Assembly (NCBI RefSeq): GCF_934372025.1
Contig: NZ_CAKROJ010000050.1
Coordinates: forward strand, 1 to 14,980
Direction: 5' to 3'
Length of the DNA stretch: 14,980 nucleotides
Origin: an uncultured Blautia sp.
Lineage (GTDB): Bacteria; Bacillota; Clostridia; Lachnospirales; Lachnospiraceae
Part shown: positions 14,893-14,980 of the stretch, piece by piece
Layout of the letters: each line of letters begins with the position of its first letter
Position numbering within the stretch: position 1 is the first letter of the stretch
The notes under the pieces: generated by a model
Database searches by the model: none
What the model was told of the DNA's origin: nothing
Seen by the model: the letters and a program-made list of their open reading frames with translations, nothing else
Made by a program: the position numbers and the translations under genes

Positions 14893-14980
14893 TTATGATT
14901 CATTTATGACAGAATCGATTTCTTTGAGAAGATTTTGCCGCTCTTCCTGAAATTTCAGTTTTTCATTAAAGCGAAAGTAT
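14893..14980 (-). CDS. C-terminal fragment of a minus-strand gene (runs off right edge)
   Basis: Reading the minus strand from the right edge, the frame is open for 28 codons, ending in ...LLKEIDSVINES with TAA at 14893-14895. The residues are charged and helix-forming (FNEKLKFQEERQNLLKEI), as in many protein C-termini. The stop lies 16 bases before a convergent terminator on that strand, which is the expected arrangement. No family can be assigned from 28 residues. The frame may be chance; gene orientation and terminator placement are the main support. Confidence 0.5.
   Translation of the reverse strand, partial: YFRFNEKLKFQEERQNLLKEIDSVINES

Overview
The window looks like chromosomal DNA from a gut-type Firmicute, most likely a Lachnospiraceae member (Blautia/Dorea/Mediterraneibacter-like). 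This is inferred from moderate GC with A/G-rich Shine-Dalgarno sites, tightly packed same-strand genes, occasional TTG starts, a long-form ribosome hibernation factor and the protein families present; no marker gene fixes the genus. All complete genes lie on the + strand. I see no tRNA, rRNA, CRISPR array, insertion sequence or phage gene.

Region 1 (1-10106) is the 3' part of a surface-polysaccharide operon that begins outside the window. In order: the C-terminal part of RfbH (makes CDP-4-keto-3,6-dideoxyhexose), a CapK/phenylacetate-CoA-ligase-like adenylating enzyme, a Wzx-like flippase with a TTG start, a second CapK-like paralogue, an acetolactate-synthase-like thiamine-diphosphate (ThDP) enzyme, an extended SDR sugar reductase/epimerase, a polyprenyl-phosphate glycosyltransferase (GT2, DPM1/GtrB type) and a large GT-C-like membrane protein. 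Gaps are at most 22 bases and several genes overlap by 4-20 bases, so they are very probably co-transcribed and translationally coupled. RfbH followed by a ThDP enzyme and an SDR recalls the logic of CDP-yersiniose synthesis (branched 3,6-dideoxyhexose), which suggests an unusual sugar possibly decorated by a carboxylic acid activated by the CapK-like enzymes. The GT2/GT-C pair would add a lipid-linked sugar outside the membrane. This pathway reading is inference.

Region 2 (10107-12163) holds hpf (long-form hibernation-promoting factor) behind an extended -10 promoter. Its leader carries a 12-base direct repeat flanking an arm complementary to both copies, allowing two mutually exclusive hairpins. 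After a 136-base spacer with two clear stem-loops comes an Eis-like GNAT acetyltransferase.

Region 3 (12164-13360) is a free-standing type II (zinc-finger-less) DnaJ/CbpA-like co-chaperone with a near-consensus promoter, a leader hairpin overlapping a possible 8-codon leader peptide, and a clear intrinsic terminator.

Region 4 (13361-14980) encodes a fusion of a PAP2-type lipid phosphatase with a CDP-alcohol phosphatidyltransferase, with its own promoter and a TTG start. It could carry out two consecutive phospholipid steps, such as phosphatidylglycerophosphate synthesis and dephosphorylation. A terminator that may work in both directions separates it from the probable C-terminal end of a minus-strand gene running off the right edge.
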